A stretch of DNA of 64,000 nt from Pluralibacter gergoviae ATCC 33028 = NBRC 105706 (GCF_001598855.1 NZ_BCZS01000006.1:124001-188000), one strand, 5' to 3'. Counted from the stretch's first letter, positions 48,429 through 58,093 are shown. Notes: generated from the letters alone by a model not told the origin. Translations and numbers: made by a program.

Positions 48429-48453
48429 CGGGCGGAACCGAAGATCCCGCCCG
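48429..48453 (-). terminator. Terminator-like hairpin after the antiporter gene
   Basis: CGGGCGG (48429-48435) pairs with CCGCCCG (48447-48453). On the minus strand a CTTTCCTTT tract follows. It would reduce read-through from the antiporter gene into potD. Confidence 0.6.
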
Positions 48454-48462
48454 TGTTGACGG

Positions 48463-49800
48463 CTATTTAGCCAGCGTTTTCGCAACCGCTGTCTGCGCGG
48501 ATGCCCGCTGGCTATCGCCCTGTTTGCGGGCGTAGAACATCAGGATACTGAGGCTGATAATCAGCGTGGCGGCAAGCTTGGTCTCGTCCGCGCCGGCCAG
48601 CGCCACAAAGCAGAACACGCAGCCGGCAAGCGAGGCAAAGGCGCTGAAGGTGTTGCGGAAGGTGAAGCCCTCCATCTGAATCAGCGCAATACAGGAGTAG
48701 AAGTAGGGGAGCATGGTGAGCAGCACCGCGATACCGATGAGGTTGCCGAAGATATCCGAGGTGTGCGCATTGCCGGCGCTCATCCAGGTCATCAGCGCCA
48801 TCAGGGCCGTCATCTTCAGGGCCGAAAGCACGATCCCCATCCGCGGTACGCCGTGGCTATCCACTTTTCCGTAAATTTTCGGGAAGGTGCCGTCGCGGGC
48901 GGCGCGCACTCCGGCCTGGCCTACCAGCATCATCCACGAGCCGAGCGCTGCAAGGCAGGCAAAAGCGGTAAAGGCCGATACCACCGGGGCCGCCCAGCCG
49001 CCGACCATCATCGAGACGCTGGCGGCAAACGGCGCGCCGGTATGCGACATTGTTTGGGCCGGGAACATGCCGCTCATCACCTGGGTGGCGGCAATATAGA
49101 CGACCCCCGCCATCAGCGTGCCCAGCATGGTGGCCAGGGGCACGGTGCGGGTTGGGTTTTTGACCAGGCCGGAGCTGACCGCGGCGCTCTCGACGCCGAC
49201 GAAGGCCCACAGGCAGATGAGCACGCTGTGCATGATCGCCGTCCCATCGCTGACCCGGGAGGTGTTCCAGTTAGCCTTATACAGCGCCGGATCGAACCAG
49301 TGCCAGCCCGCGACGGCGGTTCCCACTACCGGGATAAGCACCAGAATCAGCCCCAGGGTCGTCAGGCGGCTGACCCAGTTACCGCCCAGCATATTGATGA
49401 ACGCCATGATCCAGATGAAGACAATACTGGCGATGCCGGCCGGGACGGGATTGTTAAGAACCGGGAAAAAGACCGACAGATAAGCCACCCCGGCAATACA
49501 GTCGGCGAGATTACCGATCCAGTTGGCGTGGTAATAGAGCACCGCGGTCTGAAAGCCAAATGACGGCCCGATGCGCCCGGCGTAGGCGATGGGCCCGCCG
49601 ACCTGCGGATCTTTGGTGGAGAATCGGGCAAAGACATAGGCCAGCGACATCGCGCCGACCAGAGTAATTAACCATCCGAAAAGTGCAATAGAGCCGGTTT
49701 TCGCCAGATTCGCAGGAAGCAGGGCGATGCCGCTGCCCATCATGTTTCCCGCGACGATACCGGTACAGGCAAAAAGCCCGATTTGTTTTGAAGACGCCAT
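48463..49800 (-). CDS. CadB-like diamine/amino-acid antiporter
   Basis: 445 residues, about twelve hydrophobic helices, APC superfamily. It resembles E. coli CadB (lysine/cadaverine antiporter) strikingly throughout: IGLFACTGIVAGNMMGSGIA, QVGGPIAYAGRIGPSFGFQT, AVLYYHANWIGNLAD, WAFVGVESAAVSSGLVKNP and SWMMLVGQAGVRAARDG. PotE and AdiC are related but more distant. No decarboxylase gene accompanies it. Its place inside the pot operon suggests a role in cadaverine or putrescine exchange; the actual substrate is inferred. It has its own upstream region with a CRP-like site. Confidence 0.85.
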   Translation of the reverse strand: MASSKQIGLFACTGIVAGNMMGSGIALLPANLAKTGSIALFGWLITLVGAMSLAYVFARFSTKDPQVGGPIAYAGRIGPSFGFQTAVLYYHANWIGNLADCIAGVAYLSVFFPVLNNPVPAGIASIVFIWIMAFINMLGGNWVSRLTTLGLILVLIPVVGTAVAGWHWFDPALYKANWNTSRVSDGTAIMHSVLICLWAFVGVESAAVSSGLVKNPTRTVPLATMLGTLMAGVVYIAATQVMSGMFPAQTMSHTGAPFAASVSMMVGGWAAPVVSAFTAFACLAALGSWMMLVGQAGVRAARDGTFPKIYGKVDSHGVPRMGIVLSALKMTALMALMTWMSAGNAHTSDIFGNLIGIAVLLTMLPYFYSCIALIQMEGFTFRNTFSAFASLAGCVFCFVALAGADETKLAATLIISLSILMFYARKQGDSQRASAQTAVAKTLAK

Positions 49801-49885
49801 TCAAGCCCCCGTTACGTCAGCCAGTGCTGCGTTCCTTCGCGGCTCGCTTAAGTGAAATTAAAAATCACCGTATTGTATGACAAAA

Positions 49886-49901
49886 CGTGAGGTAAATCAC
49901 A
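49886..49901 (-). promoter_or_regulatory. CRP-like site upstream of the antiporter gene
   Basis: Read on the minus strand, TGTGA-N6-TCACG matches the CRP consensus at 9 of 10 positions. It sits in the 126-base gap between potC and the antiporter gene. A -35-like TTGTCA (49883-49878) lies next to it, with weak -10 candidates about 17 bases further down. TACAAT (49877-49872) is an alternative -10. Confidence 0.6.
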
Positions 49902-49926
49902 TTCACCTGCACGGGGTACGCCTTCA

Positions 49927-50706
49927 TTACAGCCCTTTTGTGCGGTCCCTCATGATCAGTTGGCTGCCGAGAACCAGCAGGAGGGAGAAGATCAGCAGGA
50001 TGGTCGCCAGGGCATTCACTTCGGGCGAAACGCCAACCTTAACCATAGCGTAAATTTTGAGAGGCAAAATTTCGTAGCTCGGTCCGGTAACGAACGAAGA
50101 GACCACAACGTCGTCCATTGACAGCGTAAAACTCAGCAGCCAGCCGGCGGCGATGGCCGGCAGCGCCAGGGGCATAATGATTTTGCGCAGGATAATCAGC
50201 TCGCTGGCCCCCAGATCCCGGGCGGCCTCCAGCATCCGCACGTCAAAGCCTTTCAGACGCGAATAGACGGTGACCACCACAAACGGCAGGCAGAAGGTGA
50301 TATGTGAGAACAGCAGCGACCAGAAGCCGAGCTGGATGCCCAGCAGCATAAACAGCACCAGCAGAGAGATGGCCATAACAATATCCGGCGACATCATCAC
50401 CACGAACAGCATTCCGCTGACGAACGGCTTGCCGCGAAAGCGGTAGCGGAACAGCGCCACGGCGGTCAGGGAGCCTATCAGCGTGGCGAAGGTGGCGGAG
50501 AAAACCGCCATCGTCAGCGAGTGCTGGGCCGCCTGCAGGAGGCTGTCATTGTTGACCAGCAGCTGATACCACTTCGTGCTGAAGCCCTGCCAGTTGATGC
50601 CAAAGCGCGAACTGTTAAACGAATTGACGATCAAAATAATGATCGGAATATAGAGATACGCGTAAATGGCGGTCATAAAGCCGCCGCGAAGCAGTCGGCC
50701 GATCAT
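49927..50706 (-). CDS. potC: Spermidine/putrescine ABC transporter permease PotC
   Basis: 259 residues with about six helices and the inner-membrane permease motif EAARDLGASELIILRKIIMPLALPAI, which contacts the ATPase. It pairs with PotB to form the polyamine channel. It is slightly shorter than E. coli PotC (264), mainly at the C-terminus (MRDRTKGL). It overlaps potB by 4 bases. The stop is followed by the antiporter gene instead of potD. Confidence 0.95.
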   Translation of the reverse strand: MIGRLLRGGFMTAIYAYLYIPIIILIVNSFNSSRFGINWQGFSTKWYQLLVNNDSLLQAAQHSLTMAVFSATFATLIGSLTAVALFRYRFRGKPFVSGMLFVVMMSPDIVMAISLLVLFMLLGIQLGFWSLLFSHITFCLPFVVVTVYSRLKGFDVRMLEAARDLGASELIILRKIIMPLALPAIAAGWLLSFTLSMDDVVVSSFVTGPSYEILPLKIYAMVKVGVSPEVNALATILLIFSLLLVLGSQLIMRDRTKGL

Positions 50707-51560
50707 TCCAGCTCCACCTTTTTGTTCAGCAGGCGCGAGGCGCGCCAGTAAATCAGCAGCATCAGGCCCATCACCAGCGTCAGCGTGATGCTGGTGGCGG
50801 CGCCGAACGGCCAGTCGCGAATGTAGAGGAACTGGCTCTTGATTACGTTGCCAATCAGCAGGTTTTTGGCGCCGCCCATCAGGTCAGAGACGTAAAACAG
50901 CCCCAGCGCCGGGAGCATCACCAGCAGGCAGCCGGCAATGATGCCCGGCATGGTCAGCGGAATGATGATGCGGATAAAGGTCTGCAGCTTGCCGGCGCCG
51001 AGATCTTTCGCCGCCTCAAGCAGCGGCTTGTCGAGTTTTTCAATACTGGAGTAGAGCGGCATGACCATAAACGGCAGCAGGATGTAGACCAGGCCGATGA
51101 TCACCGCCGAGGGCGTAAACATGATGCGAATCGGCGTCTCAATGACCCCCAGCCACAGCAGAAACTCGTTGAGATAGCCGCGGGTGCTGAGGAAAATCTT
51201 CAGGCCATAGATGCGGATCAGTGAATTCGTCCAGAAGGGGACAATCAGCAGAAACAGCAACAGCGGGCGCACCTTCTGCGGCAGGCGCGCCAGAAACCAG
51301 GCAAAGGGATAGCCCAGGATCAGACAGGCCAGCGTCGCCATCAGGGCCATGTTCAGCGAGTGCATCAGCACGTCGAAATAGAGCGGATCGAGCAGGCGCG
51401 CGTAGTTATCCAGCGTGAAGACCATTTTGACGAAGTTAGCGTCGTCGCGGGTCAGGAAGCTGGTGGCGATAATCATCAGGTTGGGCAGAAAGACGAACAG
51501 CACCAGCCAGCCGACGATAGTGGCAATAACCACATTCTGGAATTTACTGGTGTTCTTCAT
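50703..51560 (-). CDS. potB: Spermidine/putrescine ABC transporter permease PotB
   Basis: 285 residues, starting [20 protein letters not shown] as in E. coli; the frame is open further upstream but runs inside potA. Six helices and the EAA motif [23 protein letters not shown] are present. It overlaps potA by 17 bases and potC by 4 bases, so translation of the three is probably coupled. Confidence 0.95.
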   Translation of the reverse strand: MKNTSKFQNVVIATIVGWLVLFVFLPNLMIIATSFLTRDDANFVKMVFTLDNYARLLDPLYFDVLMHSLNMALMATLACLILGYPFAWFLARLPQKVRPLLLFLLIVPFWTNSLIRIYGLKIFLSTRGYLNEFLLWLGVIETPIRIMFTPSAVIIGLVYILLPFMVMPLYSSIEKLDKPLLEAAKDLGAGKLQTFIRIIIPLTMPGIIAGCLLVMLPALGLFYVSDLMGGAKNLLIGNVIKSQFLYIRDWPFGAATSITLTLVMGLMLLIYWRASRLLNKKVELE

Positions 51561-52662
51561 CGGCCAGCACCACCTCCCAGCTTTCGACCCAGTTAATGGC
51601 CATTTTCTGATTGAGCGAGTGATCGAAATCGGGATCATCCTCGTTGAAGAATTCGCTGACCATCACCATCTTGCCGTTTTCCAGCTCGACAACCGATTCG
51701 AGGGTCATTCCCTTGTAGTTGCGCTCGCGTACGTAGCCGACCAGGCCGTCAATGGGGTTGTCGTGGTTAATTTCGTCCACGCGCAAATCTTCCGGGCGCA
51801 GCAGGACCTTCAGGCGCTGGCCATTCTCCACCGCAAAATTGACGTCAATATTGCATTCGCGTCCCTCGACGCTGGCGCGTACGCGACGATCGTCAAGGCG
51901 CTCAATCACCGTGGCGTCGAAGATGTTGATCTCGCCGATAAAGCTGGCGACGAACAGATTTTTGGGCTCCTCATAGATCTCGCGCGGCGTGCCGTCCTGT
52001 TCGATTTTGCCGTCGCGCATCACTACGATACGGTCCGACATGGTGAGGGCCTCTTCCTGATCGTGCGTGACGAAAACGAAGGTGATGCCGAGCTTGCGCT
52101 GTAGCGCCTTCAGTTCGTTCTGCATCTGCTTGCGCAGTTTGTAATCGAGCGCCGACAGCGATTCATCGAGCAGCAGCAGGTGCGGTTTGTTGACCACCGC
52201 GCGGGCGATGGCTACGCGCTGCTGCTGGCCGCCGGAGAGCTGGTGCGGTTTGCGCTGGGCAAAGCTTTCGAGCTGCACCATGCGCAGGGCTTCTTCCACG
52301 CGTGGGGCTATCTCTGCGGCGGGCGTTTTCTGCATCCGCAGGCCGAACGCCACGTTCTCAAACACGGTCATGTGCGGGAACAGGGCGTAGCTCTGAAAGA
52401 CGGTATTAACGTGACGGTTTTCGGCCGGGACATCGGTAATATCTTCGCCGCCGAGGTAAACGCGGCCTGAGTTAACACTTTCCAGACCGGCTATCAGACG
52501 CAGTACGGTTGTCTTACCGCAGCCGGAGGGACCCAGCAGCGTCAGGAACTCGCCGTGATTGATGGTCAGATTGAGATCGGAAATGACCGTTTTACCGTCA
52601 AAGCCTTTGCAGATCCCCGCCAGCTCGACCAGCGGTGAAAGCGAACGCGATTGTGTATTCAA
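51544..52662 (-). CDS. potA: Spermidine/putrescine ABC transporter ATPase PotA
   Basis: 372 residues from the TTG at 52662. Walker A is GPSGCGKTT, the signature is [15 protein letters not shown], Walker B is [12 protein letters not shown], and a C-terminal regulatory TOBE-like domain follows. It energises PotBC. The frame continues upstream through six codons reading (CTG) GQSKK(L), the same as the E. coli N-terminus, and is closed by a TGA directly before the CTG at 52680. A CTG start there would give the E. coli length of 378. Which start is used is undecided. Confidence 0.93.
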   Translation of the reverse strand: MNTQSRSLSPLVELAGICKGFDGKTVISDLNLTINHGEFLTLLGPSGCGKTTVLRLIAGLESVNSGRVYLGGEDITDVPAENRHVNTVFQSYALFPHMTVFENVAFGLRMQKTPAAEIAPRVEEALRMVQLESFAQRKPHQLSGGQQQRVAIARAVVNKPHLLLLDESLSALDYKLRKQMQNELKALQRKLGITFVFVTHDQEEALTMSDRIVVMRDGKIEQDGTPREIYEEPKNLFVASFIGEINIFDATVIERLDDRRVRASVEGRECNIDVNFAVENGQRLKVLLRPEDLRVDEINHDNPIDGLVGYVRERNYKGMTLESVVELENGKMVMVSEFFNEDDPDFDHSLNQKMAINWVESWEVVLADEEHQ

Positions 52663-52935
52663 TTTTTTACTCTGTCCCAGTCAGACGTAACGGACGGCGG
52701 CCGTTACGGGGTTTGTGGTTAACCACCTTAGAGGTTCGGCACATAATTAAGGGCTGGCATTCTACGGCAATCCACTGAAATCGCCAATCATTCTGCGCCG
52801 TTCGGGCTACCTTTAATACAGTGACGGGAAATGGCGGGAAAATAATTTTTGTTTGCGGGAGCAAAAGTGACCTGACGCAATATTTGCGCTTTAGTGCTTA
52901 CTGATAATATTGTCACAAAAAGAGAGGGTGGCTAA

Positions 52936-54159
52936 ATGGATAAATTACTTGAACGTTTTTTGCAGTACGTTTCTCTGGATACTCAGTCGAAGCCCGGCGT
53001 ACGGCAGGTCCCGAGCACTGAGGGGCAGTGGAAGCTGCTGCGCCTGCTCAAAGATCAGCTTGAAGAGATGGGGCTTACCCACGTCACCCTGAGCGAAAAA
53101 GGCACCGTGATGGGCACGCTGCCCGCCAATACCGACGGCGATATTCCGGCCATTGGTTTTATTTCTCACGTCGATACCTCGCCCGACTTCAGCGGTAAAC
53201 ACGTTAATCCGCAGATCGTTGAAAACTACCGCGGCGGCGACATTGCGCTGGGTATCGGCGACGAAGTGCTGTCCCCGGTGATGTTTCCGGTGCTGCACCA
53301 GCTGCTGGGCCAGACGCTGATCACCACCGACGGTAAAACCCTGCTCGGCGCCGACGACAAAGCGGGCGTCGCGGAAATCATGACCGCGCTGGCGGTGCTG
53401 AAGGCTAAAAACATTCCTCACGGCGATATTCGCGTGGCCTTTACACCGGATGAGGAGGTGGGCAAAGGGGCGAAGCACTTTGACGTTGAGGCCTTTAATG
53501 CCCGCTGGGCCTATACCGTCGATGGCGGCGGCGTGGGTGAACTGGAGTATGAGAATTTCAACGCTGCCTCGGTGACCATCAAGATTGTTGGCAACAATGT
53601 TCATCCGGGGACCGCCAAAGGCGTGATGGTCAACGCCCTGTCGCTGGCGTCGCGCATTCACGCCGAAGTGCCCGCCGAAGAGAGCCCGGAGCAGACCGAG
53701 GGTTACGAAGGCTTCTACCACCTGACCAGCATCAAGGGCACGGTGGATAGCGCGCAGATGCACTACATTATCCGCGACTTTGACCGCAAGCAGTTCGAGG
53801 CGCGCAAGCGCAAAATGATGGAAATCGCCAAAAAGGTCGGGAAGGGGCTACACCCGGACTGCTATATCGAGCTGATTATTGAAGACAGCTACTACAACAT
53901 GCGCGAGAAGGTGATGGCCCATCCGCATATCGTCGACATTGCCCGCCAGGCCATGGTGGACTGCGACATCGAACCGGATATGAAGCCGATCCGCGGCGGC
54001 ACCGACGGCGCACAGCTCTCCTTTATGGGCCTGCCGTGTCCGAACCTGTTCACCGGCGGCTACAACTACCACGGCAAGCACGAGTTCGTCACCCTTGAAG
54101 GGATGGAGAAAGCGGTGCAGGTGATTGTGCGCATCGCCGAGCTGACGGCAAAACGTTGA
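52936..54159 (+). CDS. pepT: Peptidase T (tripeptidase)
   Basis: 407 residues, M20 metallopeptidase family, cytoplasmic; it removes the N-terminal residue from tripeptides. Metal ligands are His78 and Asp80 in ISHVDTSPD, the aspartate in LLGADDKAG, the glutamates in [10 protein letters not shown], and the histidine in [20 protein letters not shown] precedes the ATG. It is divergent from potA. pepT is FNR-activated in Salmonella; I could not place a convincing FNR box in the 255-base gap. Confidence 0.97.
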   Translation: MDKLLERFLQYVSLDTQSKPGVRQVPSTEGQWKLLRLLKDQLEEMGLTHVTLSEKGTVMGTLPANTDGDIPAIGFISHVDTSPDFSGKHVNPQIVENYRGGDIALGIGDEVLSPVMFPVLHQLLGQTLITTDGKTLLGADDKAGVAEIMTALAVLKAKNIPHGDIRVAFTPDEEVGKGAKHFDVEAFNARWAYTVDGGGVGELEYENFNAASVTIKIVGNNVHPGTAKGVMVNALSLASRIHAEVPAEESPEQTEGYEGFYHLTSIKGTVDSAQMHYIIRDFDRKQFEARKRKMMEIAKKVGKGLHPDCYIELIIEDSYYNMREKVMAHPHIVDIARQAMVDCDIEPDMKPIRGGTDGAQLSFMGLPCPNLFTGGYNYHGKHEFVTLEGMEKAVQVIVRIAELTAKR

Positions 54160-54175
54160 GGGATGTGAGGATGCC

Positions 54176-54205
54176 GCAGGCCGGGCAAGCGCAGCGCCGC
54201 CCGGC
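54176..54205. repeat. REP-like element between pepT and roxA
   Basis: GCCGGGC (54180-54186) pairs perfectly with GCCCGGC (54199-54205) around AAGCGCAGCGCC. It shares the GCAAGCG-AGCGCCGCC core with the element after lolE. It lies between two convergent genes and may end both transcripts. Confidence 0.75.
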
Positions 54206-54216
54206 ACAGGTCTGAC

Positions 54217-55338
54217 TCAGTCCTCGAAGAACCAGTAGCCGCTGTTAACCAGCGCGGCAAGCATGGCGAGGAACGAGGGATCTTCCAGCGCATCGCCGAA
54301 GTGGTCGGCCTTCAGCACGCAGTGGGCGGCGATGGCCTCCAGCGCAGGGCGGTGCGGGGAGTTCAGCACTTCGCCATTGACGAACACCTCGTCGCCGATG
54401 CGCAGGACCCGCAGTCCGCCCAGGCGCGCCAGGCTGTCGCCCTGGGTGAGCGCGTCGTAGATTTCGTCCGGCTGATAGGGCGGCTCCGGCGGAGAGACAT
54501 CCAGTTCGTGGCGCGACTGGCTGATAAACTCGCCGAACCACTGGCTAAAGTTCTCCGGCTGATTAATCATCCCGATCATCATTTCCCGCAGCCTGTCCAT
54601 CTCCTGGGGCAGGATATCCGCCGGATGCTCGCGCGCGGGCACGTCCGGATCGGCATAGCGCTGCCCGCCCAGTTCGCGCTGCAGCACGTAGTCGGCAAAG
54701 CCGTTAATCAGCTCCTTGCCGCTCGGGGCGCGGAAGCCGACGGAGTAATTGAGGGAGTTTTCCAGCGAGTAGCCTTCGTGCGGGAATCCCGGCGGAATGT
54801 AGAGAATATCCCCCGGCTCCAGCTCTTCATCAATGATGCCTTCGAAACGGTCAACCTGCAGCAGATCGGGATGCGGGCAGTGCTGCTTCATCGGCACCTT
54901 TTCGCCCACCCGCCAGCGGCGGCGGCCGGTGCCCTGAATAATAAAGACATCATACTGATCGAGGTGCGGGCCGACGCCGCCGCCCGGTACGGAGAAGGAG
55001 ATCATCAGATCGTCAATCCGCCAGTCGGGCAGCGCGCGGAACGGGCGCATCAGGGCGGCGGCGGGCTGGTGCCAGTGATCCACCGCCTGCACCAGCAGCG
55101 ACCAGTTAGTTTCGCCAAGATGATCGTAGCTCTCAAACGGGCCGTGGCTGACCTGCCATTTGCCGTCGAGGTGGCTGACCAGGCGGCTGTCCACCTCATC
55201 TTCCATCGCCAGTCCGGCGAGTTCGTCAGGGCTTATCGGGTCGATAAAGTCGGTGAAGCCGCGCTTGAGCACTACCGGGCGTTTTTGCCAGTAGCGTTCG
55301 ATAAATTCGGGCCAGTTGAGCGTTAAGTGATAGTCCAT
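54217..55338 (-). CDS. roxA: Ribosomal protein L16 arginine hydroxylase RoxA (YcfD)
   Basis: 373 residues, the E. coli length. It is a JmjC/cupin 2-oxoglutarate- and iron-dependent oxygenase that hydroxylates an arginine of ribosomal protein L16. Iron ligands are His125 and Asp127 in GPHLDQYDVF and the later histidine in PGFPHEGYS. The start MDYHLTLNWPEF was chosen from the E. coli N-terminus; the frame is open 24 codons upstream. It follows phoQ on the same strand after 82 bases. Confidence 0.95.
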   Translation of the reverse strand: MDYHLTLNWPEFIERYWQKRPVVLKRGFTDFIDPISPDELAGLAMEDEVDSRLVSHLDGKWQVSHGPFESYDHLGETNWSLLVQAVDHWHQPAAALMRPFRALPDWRIDDLMISFSVPGGGVGPHLDQYDVFIIQGTGRRRWRVGEKVPMKQHCPHPDLLQVDRFEGIIDEELEPGDILYIPPGFPHEGYSLENSLNYSVGFRAPSGKELINGFADYVLQRELGGQRYADPDVPAREHPADILPQEMDRLREMMIGMINQPENFSQWFGEFISQSRHELDVSPPEPPYQPDEIYDALTQGDSLARLGGLRVLRIGDEVFVNGEVLNSPHRPALEAIAAHCVLKADHFGDALEDPSFLAMLAALVNSGYWFFED

Positions 55339-55420
55339 ACTGTTATATTCCTGGGCAGGTTTTTGAGGATTATAACGGAAGCGACCGCCGGGAGATGCAG
55401 GCGATGGCAAATATTCTCAG

Positions 55421-56875
55421 TTACAGTTCGCCGCTCTCCGCGTGCTTGTGGCCGAAAATCACCTCCATGCGCGCGCCGCCCAGCGGGCTGTCGCCGGCGA
55501 CGATCTTCCCGGCATACTGATCGACGATTTCGCGGGCAACGGAGAGGCCCACGCCCTGGCCGGGGCGCAGCGTATCCACGCGCTGGCCGCGGTCAAAGAC
55601 CAGGTCGCGCTTGCTTTGCGGGATGCCGGGGCCGTCATCGTCGACAATGATGTAGAGGTTATCCTCCGTCTGGCGGGCGGAGACTTCAACAAACTCCAGG
55701 CAGTACTTGCAGGCGTTATCGAGCACGTTGCCGAGCACCTCCATAAAGTCGTTTTGCTCGCCGAGGAAGCTAATTTCCGGCGACACATCGAGGCTGATAT
55801 CCACGCCCTTGTGCTGATAGACCTTATTGAGGGCGGACGTCAGCTTGTCCAGCAGCGGCGCGACCGGATGCAGTTCGCGGCTCAGCAGGGCGCTGCCGCT
55901 GCGCATGCTGGCCCGGTGCAGGTAGTAGCCTATCTGCTGGGAGATGCGGCTTATCTGATCGAGCATCACCGGCTCCGCCGCCTCCACCGTCAGCTTATTG
56001 CTGCGCAGCGATCGCAGGGTGCTCTGCAGCACCGCCAGCGGCGTTTTCAGACTGTGGGTCAGATCCGTCAGGGTGGTGCGGTACTTATCGTAGCGCTCGC
56101 GCTCGCTCTTGAGCAGGCGGTTGAGATTGAGCACCAGATTGGTCAGCTCGCGGGTGGTTTGCGGATCCAGCGCTTCGCGATGGTGATCTTCCAGTTCGCG
56201 AACCTCTTTCGCCAGCGCTTCAATGGGCTTGAGGCTCCACCATGCGGCAATCCACAGCAGCGGGAGTACCAGCAGCAGGTTTGCCGCCAGCACGTAAATA
56301 AACCAGCTCCAGACCATATAGGAGCGCTTGAGCTCAACGGGGATCGTATCAACCACCACAATGCTCAGCTCCGGCATCCGTGAGGTGGCAGGATAAACGT
56401 TTACCGCCACCGAGTGGGTCATCTCGGAGTCGTCATCCTCTTCGCGGATCTCATCCAGCTGCGCCTGCACCGCCCGGTTATCGCGCAGCAGCATGCTGGA
56501 AAGACCGACATCGGTTTCGATTTCGTAAAAGCCGTCGGCGTGGAGCCACTCCGGGCGAATGCGCTTTTGCAGCCAGGGCACATCGCGCTGGGCCCACAGC
56601 AGCTTGCCGTCTTTATCGTAAATCAGGGCTACCGTCGGGCTTTGCAGATCGATATTTTCCGGCAGTTCGAGGTGGAGTTTATTATTTTCATAGCGGGCGA
56701 GCGTATAGAACAGGTTGCTCTCACCGCGCAGCAGGCGAAAGGTGGTTTTATCGAAGCTGACGCTATAGCCCACCAGCGCTACCATGCCGTAGGCGAGCGA
56801 CAGCACCGACACCACGGCGGCGGTCGCCAGCAGAAAGCGGACGCGGAGCGAGAGCGGAAGAATTCGTCTGAGCAC
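55421..56875 (-). CDS. phoQ: Sensor histidine kinase PhoQ
   Basis: 484 residues. Two membrane helices (about 16-38 and 192-214) flank a periplasmic PAS-like sensor with the acidic patch [11 protein letters not shown] (142-152), which binds divalent cations or antimicrobial peptides. HAMP, then [13 protein letters not shown] with phosphorylated His274, and the ATPase domain ([15 protein letters not shown]) follow. The start is GTG, one base after the phoP stop. The first residues (MLRRILPLS) are shorter than in E. coli. Confidence 0.97.
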   Translation of the reverse strand: MLRRILPLSLRVRFLLATAAVVSVLSLAYGMVALVGYSVSFDKTTFRLLRGESNLFYTLARYENNKLHLELPENIDLQSPTVALIYDKDGKLLWAQRDVPWLQKRIRPEWLHADGFYEIETDVGLSSMLLRDNRAVQAQLDEIREEDDDSEMTHSVAVNVYPATSRMPELSIVVVDTIPVELKRSYMVWSWFIYVLAANLLLVLPLLWIAAWWSLKPIEALAKEVRELEDHHREALDPQTTRELTNLVLNLNRLLKSERERYDKYRTTLTDLTHSLKTPLAVLQSTLRSLRSNKLTVEAAEPVMLDQISRISQQIGYYLHRASMRSGSALLSRELHPVAPLLDKLTSALNKVYQHKGVDISLDVSPEISFLGEQNDFMEVLGNVLDNACKYCLEFVEVSARQTEDNLYIIVDDDGPGIPQSKRDLVFDRGQRVDTLRPGQGVGLSVAREIVDQYAGKIVAGDSPLGGARMEVIFGHKHAESGEL

Positions 56876-56876
56876 G

Positions 56877-57554
56877 CTACTCCTCGCGCAGTTCGAAGAG
56901 ATAGCCCTGGCCGCGGACGGTGGTGATCGCGTCCTGCGGATAGCGGGCCTGGATTTTCTTGCGCAGGCGGCCCATCAGGACGTCAATGGTGTGACTCTCG
57001 CGCAGCTCGGCGTCGGGATAGAGCTGCAGCATCAGGGAGTCCTTGCTCACCACTTTACCGCTATTGCGGATCAGCGTTTCTATAATGGTATATTCGAACG
57101 CCGTCAGCTTGATAACTTCACCATCGACCGAGAGTTCGCGGCGGGAGAGATCGACCTGGAAAGGCGCGATAGTAATAACCTGCGAGGCGAGGCCGCTATT
57201 GCGGCGCATCAGCGCCTGCATGCGGGCGGCGACCTCTTCGATATGAAAGGGTTTGGTCACGTAATCATCGGCACCGGCGCTCAATACCTCAACCTTGTCC
57301 TGCCAGCCTTCGCGCGCCGTCAGCACCAGTACCGGCACCGACACGTCGTGGCTGCGCCAGCGGCGGATCATCGACAGGCCATCTTCGTCCGGCAGGCCCA
57401 GATCGACAATGGCGATATCCGGTACGTGTTCGCTCAGATAGTAGTCGGCCTCTCTGGCGTCTTCAGCGGCATCCACCTGATTGCCCAGCTCCTGCAGCTG
57501 CACCTTTAAATGGTGGCGCAGCAGAGCGTTATCCTCGACAACGAGTACCCGCAT
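56877..57554 (-). CDS. phoP: Response regulator PhoP
   Basis: 225 residues. The receiver domain has acceptor Asp51 in [13 protein letters not shown] and Lys in DYVTKPFH; the OmpR-type winged helix follows ([35 protein letters not shown]). Two extra residues (EE) at the end compared with E. coli. PhoP controls magnesium-, acid- and peptide-responsive genes, including lipid A modification. Upstream, a -10-like TATGCT lies at 57616-57611, but only a partial PhoP box (TGTTTA near 57672) is visible. Confidence 0.97.
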   Translation of the reverse strand: MRVLVVEDNALLRHHLKVQLQELGNQVDAAEDAREADYYLSEHVPDIAIVDLGLPDEDGLSMIRRWRSHDVSVPVLVLTAREGWQDKVEVLSAGADDYVTKPFHIEEVAARMQALMRRNSGLASQVITIAPFQVDLSRRELSVDGEVIKLTAFEYTIIETLIRNSGKVVSKDSLMLQLYPDAELRESHTIDVLMGRLRKKIQARYPQDAITTVRGQGYLFELREE

Positions 57555-57724
57555 GCGTTTTCTCCCTTTCTTCTTTAATGTGCCCAGTGTAGCGCTGAAT
57601 GCGCCCTAAGAGCATAGCCCAGCAAAACTAAATACTGGCTCACTGCGGCGGCAGTTTTTCCCGGCTAAACAGACGCGCCAGGCGGCGGCAAGTTGCCGCG
57701 CGGTCGCTATACTGATAACAGACA

Positions 57725-57795
57725 ATGAGATCTATAAAGCGCGCCCGGCGGAGCCGGACGTCTTTTCGCTGACCAGCCTGTCCGCTGGTCTTTTT
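57725..57795 (+). promoter_or_regulatory. Attenuator-like leader: Arg-rich mini-ORF and terminator
   Basis: A 15-codon open frame (57725-57772) would encode MRSIKRARRSRTSFR, with six arginines. Its TGA overlaps the first bases of a hairpin, GACCAGC (57771-57777) with GCTGGTC (57784-57790), followed by TTTTT (57791-57795). A second hairpin CCGGC/GCCGG (57745-57757) lies inside the mini-ORF. The next gene starts 21 bases later. A -10-like TATACT (57708-57713) lies upstream but without a good -35, and the mini-ORF has no ribosome site. Confidence 0.45.
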
Positions 57796-57816
57796 ATTGC
57801 TGTAATGTGAGGTTTT

Positions 57817-58086
57817 ATGCTGTGGATGGAACAAGGCTTATATCTGCGGGTCCAGGAGCTTGCCAACGGCCCGCGTCCGCTGCCGCTGCAGAGCGGATTT
57901 AGCGTGGATACGGCCTACCGCGTGCTGGGCTGTTTTAACCCTTCTGAAACGTCTGACGCCTATTATATTTTGTCCAACGATCGGGACGAGATTTGGTTTA
58001 TCTGCAACCGCCATCTGCGCACGGTCGGGCTCTATCAGGAACTGCACGACTTTCGCTTCCGGCTGCCGGAAACGCTGCGCCATTAG
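57817..58086 (+). CDS. Unrecognised 89-residue protein next to phoP
   Basis: I do not recognise a family. The protein is small, soluble and mixed in character: MLWMEQGLYLRVQELANG, then FSVDTAYRVLGCFNPSETSD and ISNDRDEIW-like YILSNDRDEIWFICNRHL. It has no signal peptide or membrane helix. TGTGAGG four bases before the ATG is a good ribosome site and the base composition fits the backbone, so it looks real. It is divergent from phoP and absent here from E. coli. Control by the upstream leader is possible. Confidence 0.72.
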   Translation: MLWMEQGLYLRVQELANGPRPLPLQSGFSVDTAYRVLGCFNPSETSDAYYILSNDRDEIWFICNRHLRTVGLYQELHDFRFRLPETLRH

Positions 58087-58093
58087 TAAAGGC

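Noticed and set aside
57640-57834. 64-codon minus-strand frame across the phoP upstream region
   Set aside because: It overlaps the start of the 89-residue gene and the terminator; composition and lack of a start signal make it unlikely.
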